Source of the DNA: Caldicellulosiruptor saccharolyticus DSM 8903
GTDB lineage: Bacteria > Bacillota > Thermoanaerobacteria > Caldicellulosiruptorales > Caldicellulosiruptoraceae
DNA: 64,000 bases
Reading direction: 5' to 3'
NCBI RefSeq assembly: GCF_000016545.1
Contig: NC_009437.1
Location: 1,157,501 to 1,221,500 of the forward strand
The position numbers were made by a program, and so were the translations under genes. Under the pieces are notes generated by a model, which did no database searches, was not told where the DNA came from, and saw only the letters and a list, made by a program, of their open reading frames with translations. Of this stretch, positions 36,072 through 44,794 are shown in pieces. The first letter of the stretch is position 1. Each line of letters starts with the position of its first letter.

Positions 36072-36488
36072 TTGAAAAGAAAAGGATTTACATTGATTGA
36101 GCTGGTGGTAGTGGTTGCAATCCTCGGCGTGATTATTGCTATAGCCGTGCCGCAGGTTTTAAAAAATGTAAATAAGGCAAGAAGGTCAGCTGATATACAA
36201 AATGCAAGACATATTGCATATGCTTTTTACCTTTTCGAGGAAGATAGCGGGAAAAGTTTAAATGTGCTGATACCTGATAACAATTTTCACAAAATTGACT
36301 CAGATGTTGTAAGTTTAAGTCCTCCATATAGTTTAAAGCTTAGCGATTATATTTCAGGAGGCTTGCCAAAACCAGTTTACCGGCGTTCCTACTACTTCTA
36401 CTATAAACTTGATAGTGTTTTGAAGGTTTATAGTGGAGATGGAACTAACTTTTACGAACTTTTTCCAAGTGTAGATCCAGGTTACTAA
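36072..36488 (+). CDS. Type IV pilin-like protein
   Basis: Class III signal LKRKGFTLIELVVVVAILG: cleavage after Gly leaves an N-terminal Phe with Glu at +5, the hallmark of PilD substrates. A hydrophobic helix and an amphipathic part (VPQVLKNVNKARRSADIQNARHIA) follow. About 138 residues, size of a pseudopilin or minor pilin. The TTG at 36072 is preferred because AAGGCGGGG precedes it and it gives a short leader; the longer frame from 36045 adds nine residues. Confidence 0.9.
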   Translation: MKRKGFTLIELVVVVAILGVIIAIAVPQVLKNVNKARRSADIQNARHIAYAFYLFEEDSGKSLNVLIPDNNFHKIDSDVVSLSPPYSLKLSDYISGGLPKPVYRRSYYFYYKLDSVLKVYSGDGTNFYELFPSVDPGY

Positions 36489-36523
36489 AAATTTTAGAAA
36501 ACTAAGAGGGGGCGATTTGAAAG

Positions 36524-36961
36524 ATGATGGCTTGGCTTGTAAAACAGGTTAACAGCAAGCACAAAGGTTTTACATTAATTGAGATGGTTATAGTTGTTGC
36601 GATAATTGCAATCTTGGTTGCAATTGCGGTACCTCAAGTATTAAAACAGATAAACAAGTCAAAAATTGAGGCTGATAAGGCAAATGCAAAGAATATTGCT
36701 ACAGCTATTCAGCAATGGGTTTCAGAAGGAAATGTGTTGAACAATCAAGCTGAGTGGAAAGTAATTACATCTAATGACCCTGTTAACACTGGTAACGGTA
36801 TTCAAGATTACTTAGGTAGTGGACTTCCAAAGACAAAGTTGAAAAATGGAGATTTTTATTATAAATATGATGCGACTAATCAAGTATTGATGATAGGTGC
36901 TGAAAATTCTTCTGGTACTATTGTGGAGCTCTATCCGTCTCCAAGTTCAGACTACAAGTAA
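36524..36961 (+). CDS. pilA: Type IV pilin, candidate major pilin
   Basis: Leader MMAWLVKQVNSKHKG, then FTLIEMVIVVAIIAILVAIA with Glu +5. The C-terminal globular part of about 95 residues is alanine, asparagine and serine rich. It resembles the preceding pilin (VPQVLKQINKSKIEADKANAKNIATAIQQW against VPQVLKNVNKARRSADIQNA) and ends ELYPSPSSDYK, where the other ends ELFPSVDPGY, so the two genes are tandem duplicates. Strong GAGGGGGCGA site. Which of the two is the main subunit cannot be told. Confidence 0.88.
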   Translation: MMAWLVKQVNSKHKGFTLIEMVIVVAIIAILVAIAVPQVLKQINKSKIEADKANAKNIATAIQQWVSEGNVLNNQAEWKVITSNDPVNTGNGIQDYLGSGLPKTKLKNGDFYYKYDATNQVLMIGAENSSGTIVELYPSPSSDYK

Positions 36962-37014
36962 TGTATGTGAATTGTTTGGTACTCTTTATTTCATTTTGAA
37001 GGAGTATACTAAAG

Positions 37015-37791
37015 ATGTTAGAGGCAATAGTGGGAACGTTGGGATTGGTTATTGGCAGCTTCCTGAATGTATGCATATACAGAATACCTCGAGGGGAATC
37101 AATTATATTCCCCTCGAGTCATTGTCCAAATTGTGGAAAAAGGATAAGATGGTTTGATTTAATCCCTGTCTTAAGCTTTATTATCCTGAAAGGGAAGTGC
37201 AGGTATTGCAAAAGTCCAATTTCACCTTTATACCCTGTGGTTGAGATGGTATGCTGTTTTCTTGCAATAGCAAGCATAAAAGTGTTCGGAATGAGCATTT
37301 CAGCTTTTTTATTATTTGTTATAGGGTGTGTATTATTATACATTTCAGTTGTAGATTTCAAAACATACGAAATGAGCGTAGGAAATCTCCTGTTGCTTGC
37401 TATTTTAAAGCTTGCTTTTGAAGTAAGCATAAAAGGTATTGCAAAGACCACAATTATATATATACTGCTTGGACCAATTTTAAATACTTTTCTTGTGGGG
37501 CTTATATACATTATTTCCAGAGGCATTGCTATGGGGTTAGGGGATGTTTTACTTTTGATGGCAGGTGGTATAGGGTTTTCGGTAAGACAGGCAATTGTGT
37601 GCAATTTCGTGGCATTTTTTGTAGCGTTTTTATATGTTTTAGGTTTGAAGTTTGTTCAAAGCATTTTAAAGGGAAACGAGAAAAAGAGGGAGATTCCGTT
37701 TGGTCCGTTCATATCAATTGGCATATTTGTGTCAACAGTGGCAGGTGAAAGGATTGCTGATCTTTACTATCAGCTAATAATAGTGAGGTAG
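37015..37791 (+). CDS. pilD: Prepilin peptidase / N-methyltransferase PilD
   Basis: Cleaves and methylates prepilins. The N-terminal part has GSFLNVCIYRIPRGESIIFPSSHCPNCG and CRYCKSPISPLYPVVE, with the four zinc-binding cysteines. Catalytic aspartates occur in VVDFKTYEM and MGLGDVLLLMAGG. Seven or so hydrophobic segments. 258 residues, full length. ATG at 37015 with GAAGGAG upstream. A perfect inverted repeat lies inside its coding sequence (see separate entry). Confidence 0.95.
   Translation: MLEAIVGTLGLVIGSFLNVCIYRIPRGESIIFPSSHCPNCGKRIRWFDLIPVLSFIILKGKCRYCKSPISPLYPVVEMVCCFLAIASIKVFGMSISAFLLFVIGCVLLYISVVDFKTYEMSVGNLLLLAILKLAFEVSIKGIAKTTIIYILLGPILNTFLVGLIYIISRGIAMGLGDVLLLMAGGIGFSVRQAIVCNFVAFFVAFLYVLGLKFVQSILKGNEKKREIPFGPFISIGIFVSTVAGERIADLYYQLIIVR
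37088..37118 (+). repeat. Perfect 12-bp inverted repeat inside pilD
   Basis: CTCGAGGGGAAT (37088-37099), a 7-base spacer, then ATTCCCCTCGAG (37107-37118). It would form a stable hairpin in the mRNA 73 bases after the start codon. No T run follows, so it is not a normal terminator. Confidence 0.7.
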
Positions 37792-37798
37792 GTATTTG

Positions 37799-38089
37799 AT
37801 GTATGTTGTAAAAAATCTGATGGAAGAGGTTGTTCAAAAATACTATGAGAAAATAATTGATGAATTGGACGTTTGCAAATGCGAAAAATGCAAAGCCGAT
37901 GTAATGGCATTGGCTCTGAATAGACTTCCACCTCGATATTGCGTGACAGAAGAAGGTAAGATGTATGTTAAATTAAAAGAGTTAGAAATTCAGTTTGAGA
38001 TTGACATAATTGCTGCGCTGGCAGCAGCGGCGTATATAGTCAAAAATAATATGAGGCATGAAGAAAGGGATTGTAAGAATGAAATGTAA
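37799..38089 (+). CDS. ComFB-family (late competence) protein
   Basis: 96 residues beginning MYVVKNLMEEVVQKYYEKII. It has the CKCEKCKADVMALALNRLPPRY core of ComFB proteins, including the zinc-type cysteine set and the NRLPPRY segment. ComFB proteins in other bacteria are linked to c-di-nucleotide signalling and pilus-dependent behaviour; some bind c-di-GMP or c-di-AMP. That is family knowledge, not visible here. ATG at 37799 follows GAGGTAGG. It sits inside the pilus operon, directly after pilD. Confidence 0.82.
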   Translation: MYVVKNLMEEVVQKYYEKIIDELDVCKCEKCKADVMALALNRLPPRYCVTEEGKMYVKLKELEIQFEIDIIAALAAAAYIVKNNMRHEERDCKNEM

Positions 38090-38633
38090 GGGATTTTCCC
38101 TGAGCGAAATGATAATTGTCATTGTGATAATTGCAATATTGTTAGCAATTGGAATACCGGCTTATCTGGCATCTGTTCGCCGGGCAGAGGTCAAAAACGT
38201 TGCCAATGGGCTTGCTGATATGCTGTCAATGCTCTACGAGTATGAAGACAAAGAAGTAGTATTTGATAAATACTTTGTCAAAATCAATAACTATATTGTG
38301 CCAGATCCGGTAACAGGTGAGACGTATTTGCAGATCCAGCTTGTAAAATATGAAAGAGGAACGGAAAAGGTATTAAAGGAACTAAAAAGCAAGAGCGCTG
38401 AGTTAGACTCTGACGTGATAGTTACAGGATCGGGACCAGTTGCGACCTATATATATTATGACAATAAAGGAATATTGTGGCGTTTTTCAGGTTCACCGGG
38501 TGTGAGGAGCAATGAAAGTTATTTTCCAAATGCAAATAAGGAGTTTGTTGTGAGAATAAGAGGGGTAACAGGCGGTTATCAAAAAAAGGTTATTGTCAGG
38601 GTAATGCCACCAGGGAGTGTTGAAGTTAAATGA
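38079..38633 (+). CDS. Type IV prepilin-like protein (minor pilin)
   Basis: Short leader MKCKG, then FSLSEMIIVIVIIAILLAIG with Glu +5. About 184 residues. The mature part holds VADPVTGETYLQIQL-like beta pattern and a basic C-terminus. The ATG at 38079 is chosen for the AAAGGGA upstream; it overlaps the ComFB gene by 11 bp. It ends in an ATGA overlap with the next prepilin gene, so the two are translationally coupled. Confidence 0.88.
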   Translation: MKCKGFSLSEMIIVIVIIAILLAIGIPAYLASVRRAEVKNVANGLADMLSMLYEYEDKEVVFDKYFVKINNYIVPDPVTGETYLQIQLVKYERGTEKVLKELKSKSAELDSDVIVTGSGPVATYIYYDNKGILWRFSGSPGVRSNESYFPNANKEFVVRIRGVTGGYQKKVIVRVMPPGSVEVK

Positions 38634-39202
38634 GATGTAATTTGAAAATAAAAAGTGATTTTAAATTAAAAGGTTTGACGCTTGTTGAGCTAATAGTAGT
38701 TGTTGCAATTGTAGCAATAATCCTTGGCGCAATTTATTCCTTTTTTATTCAGAACTTCAAAGTTGCACAGGAGAACATTAACATAGCCAGGATTGAGGGT
38801 GAAGCAAAAAGATTAAACGATCAGGTAAAGCAGTGGCTGTCTATGTCTGACCAGGCCAGTATTCAGTATTCGGTTGCTGGCACAACAAAAGAAATAATTA
38901 TGGATGTATATCAAAGCGACTTGCCAGCACCAACTGCCCGACCTGATTTTAGAATAAAGCTTGTGTATGATAGCGGTTCTAAGAAAATTAGTATTGAGAA
39001 GATATTTCTGGCATCTTCAAGTAGTCCCACTGTCCCATCACCTATAGCCTTCACCTTTTTAGATGGGCTGGTTACCAGATTTGATTGTATTTTTGTTCCG
39101 GGTTCAAAGATAGTAATTGAATATGAGGTTGTTATAAACAAGCGTGGTTCTAACCAAATAACAAGAGTATACAAAATAGAACATGTTTTTCGCACCTTTT
39201 AA
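38630..39202 (+). CDS. Type IV prepilin-like protein (minor pilin, PilW/PulJ size)
   Basis: Leader MRCNLKIKSDFKLKG, then LTLVELIVVVAIVAIILGAIY with Glu +5, then 165 residues of beta-rich domain. 190 residues. Leu at +1 is less usual than Phe. Size and order (after another prepilin, before pilM) fit a pilus initiation-complex subunit. Start overlaps the previous stop by 4 bp. Confidence 0.87.
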   Translation: MRCNLKIKSDFKLKGLTLVELIVVVAIVAIILGAIYSFFIQNFKVAQENINIARIEGEAKRLNDQVKQWLSMSDQASIQYSVAGTTKEIIMDVYQSDLPAPTARPDFRIKLVYDSGSKKISIEKIFLASSSSPTVPSPIAFTFLDGLVTRFDCIFVPGSKIVIEYEVVINKRGSNQITRVYKIEHVFRTF

Positions 39203-39258
39203 TGTAACGAAAGAATATACAGGTAGAAACTTTTTGAAATTTATTCGAGGTGAATCTG

Positions 39259-40221
39259 ATGAGTGAAAAAGTAGTTGTGGAGATAGGAAAAAACTATGTA
39301 AGAGTGGCCGAAGGTAAGTTTCAAAATAGCAGCATAGAAATCAATAGATTTTTTGAAAAAAATCTCGATGATAACATAATCAAAGAGGATATTAAGGTTG
39401 ACGATGTTCTTTTGCAGATAGAGCTTAGAAGCCTTTTCAATCAAAATAAGGTTGGCAAGAAAAATGTTAATGTTATATTTTCAGGGATTTCAAACATTTT
39501 GATAAGAGAATTAGAAATGCCTTACGTTGCCGATGATAAAATATACAACATGATACGCCATGAGGCAAGACAATATTTCCCAATAAACATAGATAGTTAT
39601 GTACTTGATTATAAGCAACTTAAAATATTTGACGAAGGGAAGATTAAAAAGCAAAAGATACTTATTGTTGGTGTACATAGATTTTTAATAGAAGGTGTAA
39701 TAAATGCCTTTAAAAATGCAGGAATAAAAATATCTAAGATTGATATTGAGCCAAATTCAATTGTTAAACTGTTCAAAAACGAAAGAAAGCTGAACAAACA
39801 AGAAGATGATAACTCATACATGATAGTGAATATCACCCGAAATGGAGTTTCTACTTCTGTTGTTGCGAACAATGAACTTTGTGCCACAAAGTTATTTTCG
39901 CTTGTTCAGCTTGAAGAGATGTTTAAAGAAAATTCTGAGCAATCTTATGATTATGAATTTAGCTTAATTGAAGATCTTATTTCTGAAAGCGTAATTAAGT
40001 TTTATGACTTTGTACGAACAAGGGAAGAACCTATAACAAACATAAAGAAAATATACTTAACGGGAGAGGTATGTCAACATATTGATATTAGTGGTCTTTT
40101 GAGAAGAAGATTGAATATGGATGTAGAACTTGTGAGCGATTTTAAGTCTGTCAGAAAGATTGAATCACAGGAAAAAAGTGTGATGTTTGCATATGCAACA
40201 GCTTTCAGTGGGTTGATTTAG
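39259..40221 (+). CDS. pilM: Type IV pilus assembly protein PilM
   Basis: Actin-like cytoplasmic protein of the alignment complex, binding the PilN N-terminus. Starts MSEKVVVEIGKNYVRVAEG. The family pattern continues with NVNVIFSGISNILIRELEMPYV and MIRHEARQYFPINIDSYVLDYK. IVGVHRFLIEGVINAFKNAG follows. About 320 residues. The ATG at 39259 lies 5-9 bases after AGGTGA; the GTG at 39250 would overlap that site. Confidence 0.93.
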   Translation: MSEKVVVEIGKNYVRVAEGKFQNSSIEINRFFEKNLDDNIIKEDIKVDDVLLQIELRSLFNQNKVGKKNVNVIFSGISNILIRELEMPYVADDKIYNMIRHEARQYFPINIDSYVLDYKQLKIFDEGKIKKQKILIVGVHRFLIEGVINAFKNAGIKISKIDIEPNSIVKLFKNERKLNKQEDDNSYMIVNITRNGVSTSVVANNELCATKLFSLVQLEEMFKENSEQSYDYEFSLIEDLISESVIKFYDFVRTREEPITNIKKIYLTGEVCQHIDISGLLRRRLNMDVELVSDFKSVRKIESQEKSVMFAYATAFSGLI

Positions 40222-40261
40222 AAGACACAGTGATATTGGAGGGCAAAGGAGGCAGAAGGTA

Positions 40262-40795
40262 GTGCCAGTTTTAAAGGATATAAATTTGTTAGAGGCATAC
40301 AGTAAGCAATATAGAGTGAGGGAAGAGAAGGCAAGCGGTGCATTAATAATTGCTCTGATATCAGTAATTGGTGTGTGTATATTGGTATCTGTACTTATGT
40401 TTGTTCAGATAATTTCCTATTCCATGAAAATCAGCAGTACTACGACAGAAATAAACTCGAAGAGAATAATTGTGAACAAGATACAGAAAGATTTAAAGAT
40501 AAAAGAGGCATATGATATAAAAATTGGGTTTGTTAATCAAAAGAAAAATGAAAACCGAAAGTTAAAGGAATTGCTTACTACTCTTGAGAAACTAACTCCC
40601 AAAAATCTGACATTTGAGATGCTGCAGATAGAAAATAACAAACTTAATTGCAGAGTGGCAAGCAAGAATGTTGAGAGTGTGGTTCAGTTTGTTTACAGCC
40701 TATCTAATGATCCACACTTTGCAAATGTAGTATTTAATGGTGCAAATGATGTGGAAGGTATCAAAAAAGCTGATGTGAGTGCTGATATAAGATAA
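40262..40795 (+). CDS. pilN: Type IV pilus assembly protein PilN
   Basis: 177 residues. The conserved cytoplasmic VLKDINLLEAY motif binds PilM. One membrane helix (LIIALISVIGVCILVSVLMFVQII) and an extracytoplasmic ferredoxin-like domain with a coiled-coil part (TTTEINSKRIIVNKIQKDLKI) follow. GTG start 40262 behind GGAGGCAGAAGG. Located as expected between pilM and pilO. Confidence 0.9.
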   Translation: MPVLKDINLLEAYSKQYRVREEKASGALIIALISVIGVCILVSVLMFVQIISYSMKISSTTTEINSKRIIVNKIQKDLKIKEAYDIKIGFVNQKKNENRKLKELLTTLEKLTPKNLTFEMLQIENNKLNCRVASKNVESVVQFVYSLSNDPHFANVVFNGANDVEGIKKADVSADIR

Positions 40796-40846
40796 GAAGT
40801 TTTAAGAATTTTAAGATCAGTTTAATGAAGGTGGGGAAAGGTAGCA

Positions 40847-41491
40847 ATGGGTTATAAACTGAGCAGTAGAGAAAAAAATTTACTGATTATTGGGTTAATA
40901 GTGATAATTGGAGTGGTTTTTTATTCATTTGTATATAGTAACTTGTCTCAAAGATTAGAGAATTTAAAAACACAGTATGAAACCCTTACTGCAGAGCTTT
41001 CAAGGTTGAATATGATAATAAGCAATTATAACGCACACAAGGCAGAAATTGAAAATGCGAAAAAAGAGTATGCTAAATTAAAAGATATTATTCCGCCAAA
41101 TCAGAATGCTTTGTTTTGTGTTGTAGATTTAAAAAGACTCTTAGAAACAGTGAAGATTAGTACTTCTTCATATATGTTTGAGCCTTCCCAGAAAATTGAG
41201 CTTGGAAATACAAAAAATTTGGGTGACCAGTTTTATCCATATTATCTATCATCACGCCAAACCTGGAATTGTGAATATGAAAAAATACACACAATTCTTG
41301 ATAAACAACCGAATTTTGCGCCTTTATTTACAATTGATTCGCTGAACATGACAAAAGCAGAAAACAAGTTAACGGTAAATGCAGTGATAAAATTTTATGG
41401 ATTTAACGACCCGCAAAGTCCAGCGCGTGAGTTTGTTTTGAATAAGACAATTAAGAGCAGTCCAAGTGGAAAAAATAATTTATTTAAATAA
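40847..41491 (+). CDS. pilO: Type IV pilus assembly protein PilO-like
   Basis: 214 residues. N-terminal membrane helix (NLLIIGLIVIIGVVFYSFVYSNL), coiled-coil (QRLENLKTQYETLTAELSRLN ... HKAEIENAKKEYAKLKDIIP), then a beta domain. This is the layout of PilO, the partner of PilN. Assigned by position and architecture; sequence itself is weakly conserved. Confidence 0.85.
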   Translation: MGYKLSSREKNLLIIGLIVIIGVVFYSFVYSNLSQRLENLKTQYETLTAELSRLNMIISNYNAHKAEIENAKKEYAKLKDIIPPNQNALFCVVDLKRLLETVKISTSSYMFEPSQKIELGNTKNLGDQFYPYYLSSRQTWNCEYEKIHTILDKQPNFAPLFTIDSLNMTKAENKLTVNAVIKFYGFNDPQSPAREFVLNKTIKSSPSGKNNLFK

Positions 41492-41502
41492 GGTGAGCTC
41501 AC

Positions 41503-42351
41503 ATGAAGGTAAAGGGTTTTTCGTTAATAGAGGCTATAGTTGCTGTTGCTATATTTGCTATAATATTGATTCCAATTGGTATTGCATTTAACCAGTCGAT
41601 AAGGGTAACCTCAAAGTCAAAAGAGAATATGGATATTGCACAGGTTTTGAACAAAGCAATGGAAAAAATGTATGCTGATATGGGAAATGATGATAGTCAT
41701 TTTGCGGATGTAGTATATTCATTACCAGACTATAGTGGTAGTGAACTTGAATTTGGCAATGACAAATATAAAGTAAAATATACTGTAAAAAGGATTGATT
41801 GTGATTTCGATTTAATACTTGTAGCTGATGCTTCAAATACAATGTCAGTATACCAAAAAGTGTACGATGCAACTTATGGTGGTGTGAAATATGACCTTAG
41901 TTTATCTATTCCTCCAAGTTTAAGTGGAGTGGTAAATATAGAAGTTTATAAGGAAATAAGCGGAATAGACCGAGCTGAGTATAGATTTAATAATATACCA
42001 TTAATAGTTACTAATCCCAATTTTAAAATTTACTTTATTGAAAATACTTCTACTGTAAATTGTAATATTGATGGTGTCTTTGAAATGAACGGGGGAATTC
42101 GTACATCAAATTACACTACTCAACTATTAGAAGTATGGTCTAAAAGCTTTACAGTAGGTTCTGCGGCATCTCCTACACCAAGTCCGACAGCAAGTCCAGC
42201 TGGTAATTTTACCACACAAAGGTCCACAGTGAAATTTATTTCGTACACCAATTCAAAATTTTACCATCAGCTTTTTGAGGTAACCATGGAAATTTGGAAC
42301 GAACAAAAGAATAGAAAAGTGAGGGAGTACAAATTTATTGTGAGGGGGTAA
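41503..42351 (+). CDS. Type IV prepilin-like protein with Ser/Pro/Thr-rich segment
   Basis: Leader MKVKG, then FSLIEAIVAVAIFAIILIPIG with Glu +5. 282 residues, larger than the other prepilins. The mature domain is beta-rich and carries a short TPSPTASPAG linker near residue 225, similar in composition to the linkers of the cellulases in this window. It is the last pilin before tapirin 1, which starts 8 bp later, so a surface-exposed tip role is plausible. Confidence 0.85.
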   Translation: MKVKGFSLIEAIVAVAIFAIILIPIGIAFNQSIRVTSKSKENMDIAQVLNKAMEKMYADMGNDDSHFADVVYSLPDYSGSELEFGNDKYKVKYTVKRIDCDFDLILVADASNTMSVYQKVYDATYGGVKYDLSLSIPPSLSGVVNIEVYKEISGIDRAEYRFNNIPLIVTNPNFKIYFIENTSTVNCNIDGVFEMNGGIRTSNYTTQLLEVWSKSFTVGSAASPTPSPTASPAGNFTTQRSTVKFISYTNSKFYHQLFEVTMEIWNEQKNRKVREYKFIVRG

Positions 42352-42358
42352 AAAGGGG

Positions 42359-44287
42359 ATGCCGGAAAAAATTAGTTGTTTAAAAGACAGGATGTTTATT
42401 AAAAAGGTTGACGGATCTGTTTTGATTGTGGTGATAATAGTTATTGCTGTTCTGAGCACAATATTGCTGGGGACGATGTCTGCTGTGTTGGCATCACTGA
42501 ACCAGAGCACATCTATATATCAGAAATCTGCAACAGGCTATGGAGCTGAAAGTGCAGCAGAGGAGTTTTTGTATTATTTTAATCAACTGTTAGAGGATGC
42601 AAAGAACATAGCGTATGGTTATTATTACAAGGGAGATGGGACACTGAAAGATATAAGTCCTGGTCGAGTGAGATGGTTATTGGGGGATGAGAGCTATGAG
42701 CCGGGGAAGATATTGGATGATTTGCGACATGGGAGGATAAGTCGAGATGTAGCTGAAGACAAAGTGTATGAGGGTATGAAAGCGATTATAAGGGATGAGG
42801 TAAGCCGGTTTATGAATGACGTGGGTAGTGATGCTTCCATAAAGGTTGAATTTCTGTCGCTGCCGGAGTTTAAGAAGTTATCTGACTTAGTAGAGTTGTA
42901 TATAAAGCCACATTATGAGAGCCTGACTGGGTATGAACTTGATGATATTACAGTTAATGCATGGTCAGGTACGACAAGTGGGTCTCTTCCTGATGGATAT
43001 ACAATTTACATTGATGTATCTAAAAAGAGAGCAGGAACTTCGTCAGATAAAGAGATAAAAAGAACATTACGATTAGATGTTGGAATAGCTGGTAACAGTG
43101 AAGGTTCAGTGAACTTAATTTTGAATCCATCACCAACGTCTGTTCCTTCATCACCGCTTGATTATGCAATATTTTCGAAAGGTGCTCTTATTACTAACAA
43201 AAACCTGACTGTGGAAAATGGCAGTGTTTATTCAGGCGGTGACATGACGATTGACGGTGGTGCGGTGTTTAATATTGACAATTTGATATCAAAAGGTGAG
43301 ATGGTGATAAATCAAGATAGTGACTCGCGATGTCGTGACAACAATATAGTTGTAAGAAACATGATTTATGTAGAAAAAAGTTTGAAAGCAAATAGGATAT
43401 CCCCACGCTCAACTAATATTGATGCAAAAACAATTTATGTTGGTCAGGAAATGCAATTATATGGGGCCGGTAGCTATAAGTTTGTACAATTGTTTTCCGA
43501 TAGCAATGTAAAGCTAGCTGGACCGGGTGTGAACATGGAAGTTTCAGCTTTAGCAAGTATAAGAGGGACACTTGAGGTTATTGATGGAGCAACAGTAACG
43601 TTGAAAAGCAACAGTGCGGTTTACTGCAATTCATTGGTAGTACGCAATGGTTCCCGCTTGATTCTTGAAAATGGAGCAAAATTATATGTAGCAACAACTC
43701 CCGATGCATCCACGATAATATCCATACAAAATAATGGTGGGACAATTTCGTATTCTTCTTCTTTTACATATCCACCTACGCCAGCTGAGATAGATGAGAT
43801 AAGAAATCGGGATTATACCAGTGGTTTGCTAACAACACCATTGCCAGCTGATAGTGTTGGTAGTCATCAGCTTGGCAGCACTGCAGACATAATTCAAACC
43901 CCACCGCAGATAGTAATATATGGTGAATCCTTTATTAACGATAATGAAGCAAGGATAGAGATATCAGACAGATTGGGATTACCAATTGTTGATTTCTCAA
44001 CACTCCAGCTGCATTTAATTTCAAGAGGAAACATTACATTTGTGGGTGGCGGCTTAACCATTCTGAATGGTTCAATTATCTCCCTTGGTAATACTTTCAA
44101 TATTAACACTATGGGAAATCCATATGCAGGACTAACGTTGAAGTATCAAATGCCAAGTCCACCCATTCAGCAGGACATTGAGAATAATACAGGTATTCAA
44201 CCATCTCAAATAATATATACGGAGGCTGATGCAGTTGGAAGAAAAACTTTATATAACATTTTAAGACGAAACATTGTTATAAAGTAG
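42359..44287 (+). CDS. Tapirin-like cellulose-binding adhesin 1
   Basis: 642 residues. A short basic N-terminus and one hydrophobic helix (about 19-47: SVLIVVIIVIAVLSTILLGTMS) resemble a pilin stem but lack the GFxxxE signal. A middle helical region (about 50-240) follows. The C-terminal half is repetitive short-strand sequence (GSVYSGGDMTIDGGAVFNIDN, GTLEVIDGATVTLKSNSAVYC) typical of a beta-helix. Tapirins of Caldicellulosiruptor are attached to cell and cellulose, encoded between the pilus locus and the cellulase locus, and have a beta-helix core. Position, size and pattern match. Co-transcribed with the pilus genes by spacing. Membrane-anchored, surface-exposed. Confidence 0.85.
   Translation: MPEKISCLKDRMFIKKVDGSVLIVVIIVIAVLSTILLGTMSAVLASLNQSTSIYQKSATGYGAESAAEEFLYYFNQLLEDAKNIAYGYYYKGDGTLKDISPGRVRWLLGDESYEPGKILDDLRHGRISRDVAEDKVYEGMKAIIRDEVSRFMNDVGSDASIKVEFLSLPEFKKLSDLVELYIKPHYESLTGYELDDITVNAWSGTTSGSLPDGYTIYIDVSKKRAGTSSDKEIKRTLRLDVGIAGNSEGSVNLILNPSPTSVPSSPLDYAIFSKGALITNKNLTVENGSVYSGGDMTIDGGAVFNIDNLISKGEMVINQDSDSRCRDNNIVVRNMIYVEKSLKANRISPRSTNIDAKTIYVGQEMQLYGAGSYKFVQLFSDSNVKLAGPGVNMEVSALASIRGTLEVIDGATVTLKSNSAVYCNSLVVRNGSRLILENGAKLYVATTPDASTIISIQNNGGTISYSSSFTYPPTPAEIDEIRNRDYTSGLLTTPLPADSVGSHQLGSTADIIQTPPQIVIYGESFINDNEARIEISDRLGLPIVDFSTLQLHLISRGNITFVGGGLTILNGSIISLGNTFNINTMGNPYAGLTLKYQMPSPPIQQDIENNTGIQPSQIIYTEADAVGRKTLYNILRRNIVIK
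42491..43059 (+). repeat. 569-bp block identical between the two tapirin genes
   Basis: By eye the bases 42491-43059 are the same as 44930-45498 in tapirin 2, whereas the sequences on both sides are clearly diverged. It encodes the region from ASLNQSTSIYQK to near SSDKEIK. Confidence 0.85.
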
Positions 44288-44430
44288 TAGATGTGAGGAT
44301 AATAAGTTTATTTAAAACAATGACGAGTGTGGTTAATTGTAATGCTCATTCAGATGGTTGTGGAGGTAGTCTTTGCAGCTTTAAATTAATAAATTTAATT
44401 ACACTTGAATACAGGAGTTGAAAAATGTGC

Positions 44431-44459
44431 TTGAAAAACTCTAAGTTTTGTGAGATAAT
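44431..44459 (+). promoter_or_regulatory. Possible promoter for riboswitch 1 and tapirin 2
   Basis: TTGAAA at 44431-44436, a 17-bp spacer and GATAAT at 44454-44459, about 37 bp before the aptamer. Confidence 0.4.
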
Positions 44460-44495
44460 AATATACAGAGGATTGTGATTGCCAAAAGAGTAAAG

Positions 44496-44598
44496 GCATA
44501 TATCGAAAGGGCAAACCTGTCGAAAGGCAGGGGCGCAAAGCCATGGGCCTGTCGGAAGTAAAACTTCCTATGGTTGCCAGGCTGCCGAAAATATGCCA
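44496..44598 (+). ncRNA. c-di-GMP-I (GEMM) riboswitch upstream of tapirin 2
   Basis: P1 stem GGCATAT / ATATGCC encloses GGGCAAACC, a GAAA tetraloop hairpin (CTGTCGAAAGGCAG), GGCGCAAAGCC, and the P3 arm with TGGTTGCCAGGCTGCCG. These are the class-I conserved elements in order. A strong terminator follows at 44633, so ligand binding should switch read-through into the tapirin 2 gene. Confidence 0.93.
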
Positions 44599-44632
44599 AG
44601 AGATGAGTGAGATATTTAATTATTGGCAAATG

Positions 44633-44665
44633 GCATCTGGCGACCGCCAGATGCTTTTATTTTTA
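44633..44665 (+). terminator. Terminator of riboswitch 1 (expression platform)
   Basis: Stem GCATCTGGCG / CGCCAGATGC with a tiny loop and a T-rich tail (TTTTATTTTT). It lies 35 bp after the aptamer and 130 bp before the tapirin 2 start. Confidence 0.88.
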
Positions 44666-44794
44666 TATCCATTGTTGTTTTAGTAGCAAAGAATTAATGA
44701 ACAAGTGGGAAGTACGGAGAGAGTTAAGAGGAAATAGAAAATTATTGTTAGCGTTGTATTTAACTATAGTTAAGAGTTTAAGGAAGTGTGTGAA

